This document shows positions 62,572-64,000 of a stretch of DNA of 64,000 nucleotides, one piece after another. The position numbers and the translations under genes were made by a program. Position 1 is the first letter of the stretch. Each line of letters begins with the position of its first letter. Under the pieces are notes generated by a model. That model worked only from the letters and a program-made list of their open reading frames with translations, was not told the origin of the DNA and searched no databases. The stretch comes from Candidatus Aminicenantes bacterium UBA647 (lineage in GTDB: Bacteria; Acidobacteriota; Aminicenantia; UBA2199), in NCBI GenBank assembly GCA_002299555.1, contig DBOL01000107.1:1-64000 (forward strand). Reading direction: 5' to 3'.

Positions 62572-63477
62572 ATGAAGAAGAACAAATGGGATATTGAAAA
62601 TATATCTGATCAGAATGGAAAGACTATAATTGTTACAGGATCAAGCAGCGGGATTGGTTTCGAGGCCGCCCGGGTTCTCGCATTGAAAAATGCAGAAGTG
62701 ATCATTGCAGTAAGAAATAGTATAAAAGGAGAGAAAGCTTTAGAAAAAATTATTTCAGAAAAAAAAGATGCAAAAGTTAAAGTAATGCATCTGGATCTGG
62801 CTGATCTGAAATCTGTAGGAATATTCGCAGATGAATTTAAAAAGAAAAATACAAAACTGGATATCCTGATCAATAATGCAGGTGTAATGGTTCCTCCCTA
62901 TTCCAAAACCTCAGATGGATTTGAACTACAGATGGGAACAAATCACTTTGGACACTTTGCTCTGACACTGCAACTTCTGGATATCCTCAATAATACAAAG
63001 GGTTCCAGAATAGTAAATGTGTCAAGTATGGCTCATAAATATGGCAATATTGATTTTGATGATCTTAATTGGGAGAAACGGAAATATAAACCCATGAGAT
63101 CATATGGTGACAGTAAAATTGCCAACCTTTATTTCACTTCAGAACTGAGCAAAAAGCTTAAGGAAAAGGGGACAGACACCAAAGTAACCTCTGCCCATCC
63201 GGGATGGACAGCTACCGATCTGCAGAGACATAACAGCGCAGCTGAGTTTCTTAACGGCTTCTTTGCTCAAAAAGTTAATATGGGAGCACTCCCTACCCTG
63301 TATGCAGCTATAGGAGAAGATGCTGAAAGCGGAGATTTCTTCGGTCCGTCTGGATTTATGGAAATAAAAGGATATCCAAAAAAAGTATCGCCGAACAAAC
63401 TATCCCGCGATAAAATTATAGCAAAAAAATTATGGGAAGTTTCAGAAAAAGTTACAGGAGTAAAATACAAGGCCTGA
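62572..63477 (+). CDS. Short-chain dehydrogenase, retinol dehydrogenase/WWOX-like
   Basis: A 301-aa classical SDR. TGSSSGIGFEAARVLALKNAEVI is the nucleotide motif and LDLADLKSV plus LINNAGVM follow. FELQMGTNHFGHFALTLQLL is the block typical of the retinol dehydrogenase and protochlorophyllide-reductase-like group. The catalytic Ser is in VNVSSMAHKYG, and the Tyr-Lys pair in RSYGDSKIANLYFT. SAHPGWTATDLQRH closes the core. AAGGAG five bases before the ATG. It has no close operon partner. The substrate is unknown. Confidence 0.88.
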   Translation: MKKNKWDIENISDQNGKTIIVTGSSSGIGFEAARVLALKNAEVIIAVRNSIKGEKALEKIISEKKDAKVKVMHLDLADLKSVGIFADEFKKKNTKLDILINNAGVMVPPYSKTSDGFELQMGTNHFGHFALTLQLLDILNNTKGSRIVNVSSMAHKYGNIDFDDLNWEKRKYKPMRSYGDSKIANLYFTSELSKKLKEKGTDTKVTSAHPGWTATDLQRHNSAAEFLNGFFAQKVNMGALPTLYAAIGEDAESGDFFGPSGFMEIKGYPKKVSPNKLSRDKIIAKKLWEVSEKVTGVKYKA

Positions 63478-63523
63478 GCGATCTGAACAAAAAATGGGTG
63501 AGCAGGGTACTCCTGCTCGACCC

Positions 63524-64000
63524 CTACCTCTTCATTATCTTTCTGAATACAAGAAACTTATCGATCTTATCCTGATCTACTTCAATTCCTGTTCCATTTC
63601 CATCAGGAATGTTTATAAAACCCTCATTGTCAAGACAAACAGATTCTTTAATAATATCTTCTTTAAAATAGCGGGATGTCTCAGAAGTATCTCCGGGAAG
63701 ATCAAAGCCATCCATGATCTGAAGGTGAAGATTGAAGATCCGCCCTATTCCTGTCTCAAGCATTCCTCCACAAAATACTTTCATTCCGTTTTCCTTACAA
63801 ATATCCTTAAGTTCAAGAGATCTTTTCATCCCGCCTAATCTACCCTGTTTAATACAAACAACTTTACAGCTTTGAAATTTTATGGCTGATTCTACAGAAT
63901 GGATCCCGGATATCGATTCATCAAGGCAAATGGGAGTATTTATCTCTTTCTGTAAGTGTGAATGGCCTGAAAAATCATCTTCCCCGAAAGGTTGCTCGAT
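63524..64000 (-). CDS. MenC/N-acylamino acid racemase-like enolase-superfamily protein, C-terminal part
   Basis: The last 158 codons of a gene entering from the right edge. The reading frame starts with IEQPFGEDDFSGH, containing the Glu metal-ligand region, then PICLDESISGIHSVESAIKF with the Asp ligand, and CKVVCIKQGRLGGMKRSLEL, where the Lys is the probable second catalytic base. CGGMLETGIGRIFNLHL and the C-terminal cap follow. This pattern fits o-succinylbenzoate synthase (MenC, menaquinone synthesis) and the related N-acylamino acid racemases; the two cannot be separated here. Menaquinone would fit anaerobic respiration with RdhA, but this is only suggestive. Confidence 0.8.
   Translation of the reverse strand: MEQPFGEDDFSGHSHLQKEINTPICLDESISGIHSVESAIKFQSCKVVCIKQGRLGGMKRSLELKDICKENGMKVFCGGMLETGIGRIFNLHLQIMDGFDLPGDTSETSRYFKEDIIKESVCLDNEGFINIPDGNGTGIEVDQDKIDKFLVFRKIMKR

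Overview
The window comes from the chromosome of a Gram-negative (diderm), AT-rich bacterium. Evidence for two membranes: LpxB of lipid A synthesis, a TolC/adaptor/RND efflux set, pseudopilins, and lipoproteins. The gene mix includes exported tricorn-type and propeller proteins, a reductive dehalogenase, FHA-sigma54 regulation, roadblock/PATAN proteins and, unexpectedly, archaeal-type GatDE. This points to an uncultured anaerobic lineage; an Aminicenantes-like candidate phylum is a guess that I cannot test here. No phage, transposase or CRISPR array is visible.

Layout. 1-2 kb: end of an OPT transporter, then a DagK-like/PlsC lipid pair. 2-6.8 kb: an FHA-sigma54 activator and clpB. Between them lie a tandem dyad, a near-consensus -24/-12 promoter and a 29-codon ORF facing clpB. 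6.9-9.1 kb: an aldolase-like protein, NifU-type scaffold and NadA. 9.3-15.4 kb: two large exported proteins (Asp-box propeller and tricorn protease). 15.5-18.3 kb: a KDSR-like dehydrogenase, a cobalamin adenosyltransferase, a small exported protein and a roadblock + PATAN pair. 18.3-24.4 kb: Na/Pi symporter, exported PLD, histidine kinase, aminotransferase. 24.5-28.5 kb: two pseudopilins translationally linked to lpxB, LhgO, a DUF4197 lipoprotein. 28.6-33.5 kb: gatE-gatD-permease operon under a clear sigma70 promoter. 33.7-41.3 kb: hybrid kinase, a Tat-exported PLP lyase with an amidohydrolase/S9 fusion, an acetyltransferase and an M1-like lipoprotein peptidase. 41.4-45 kb: gap-pgk-tpiA-secG with tRNA-Leu and tRNA-Ser, then a terminator and a broken copy of the tRNA-Ser 3' end. 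45.3-51.2 kb: CheR, PAS protein, large hybrid kinase and receiver protein. 51.5-56.4 kb: rdhA-rdhB-flavin/Fe-S oxidoreductase and an extended SDR. 56.4-62.3 kb: heavy-metal efflux genes and a His/Cys-rich protein. 62.6-64 kb: an SDR and the end of a MenC/enolase-superfamily gene.

Functional threads. The organism appears to do glycolysis, break down protein outside the cytoplasm, and use Fe-S and corrinoid chemistry (NadA, NifU, RdhA, cobalamin adenosyltransferase). Gln-tRNA would be made by the archaeal transamidation route. Most genes have a strong GGAGG-like ribosome site. At least six operon-first genes have none and instead carry a -10 hexamer 6-7 bases before the start codon, which suggests leaderless mRNAs.
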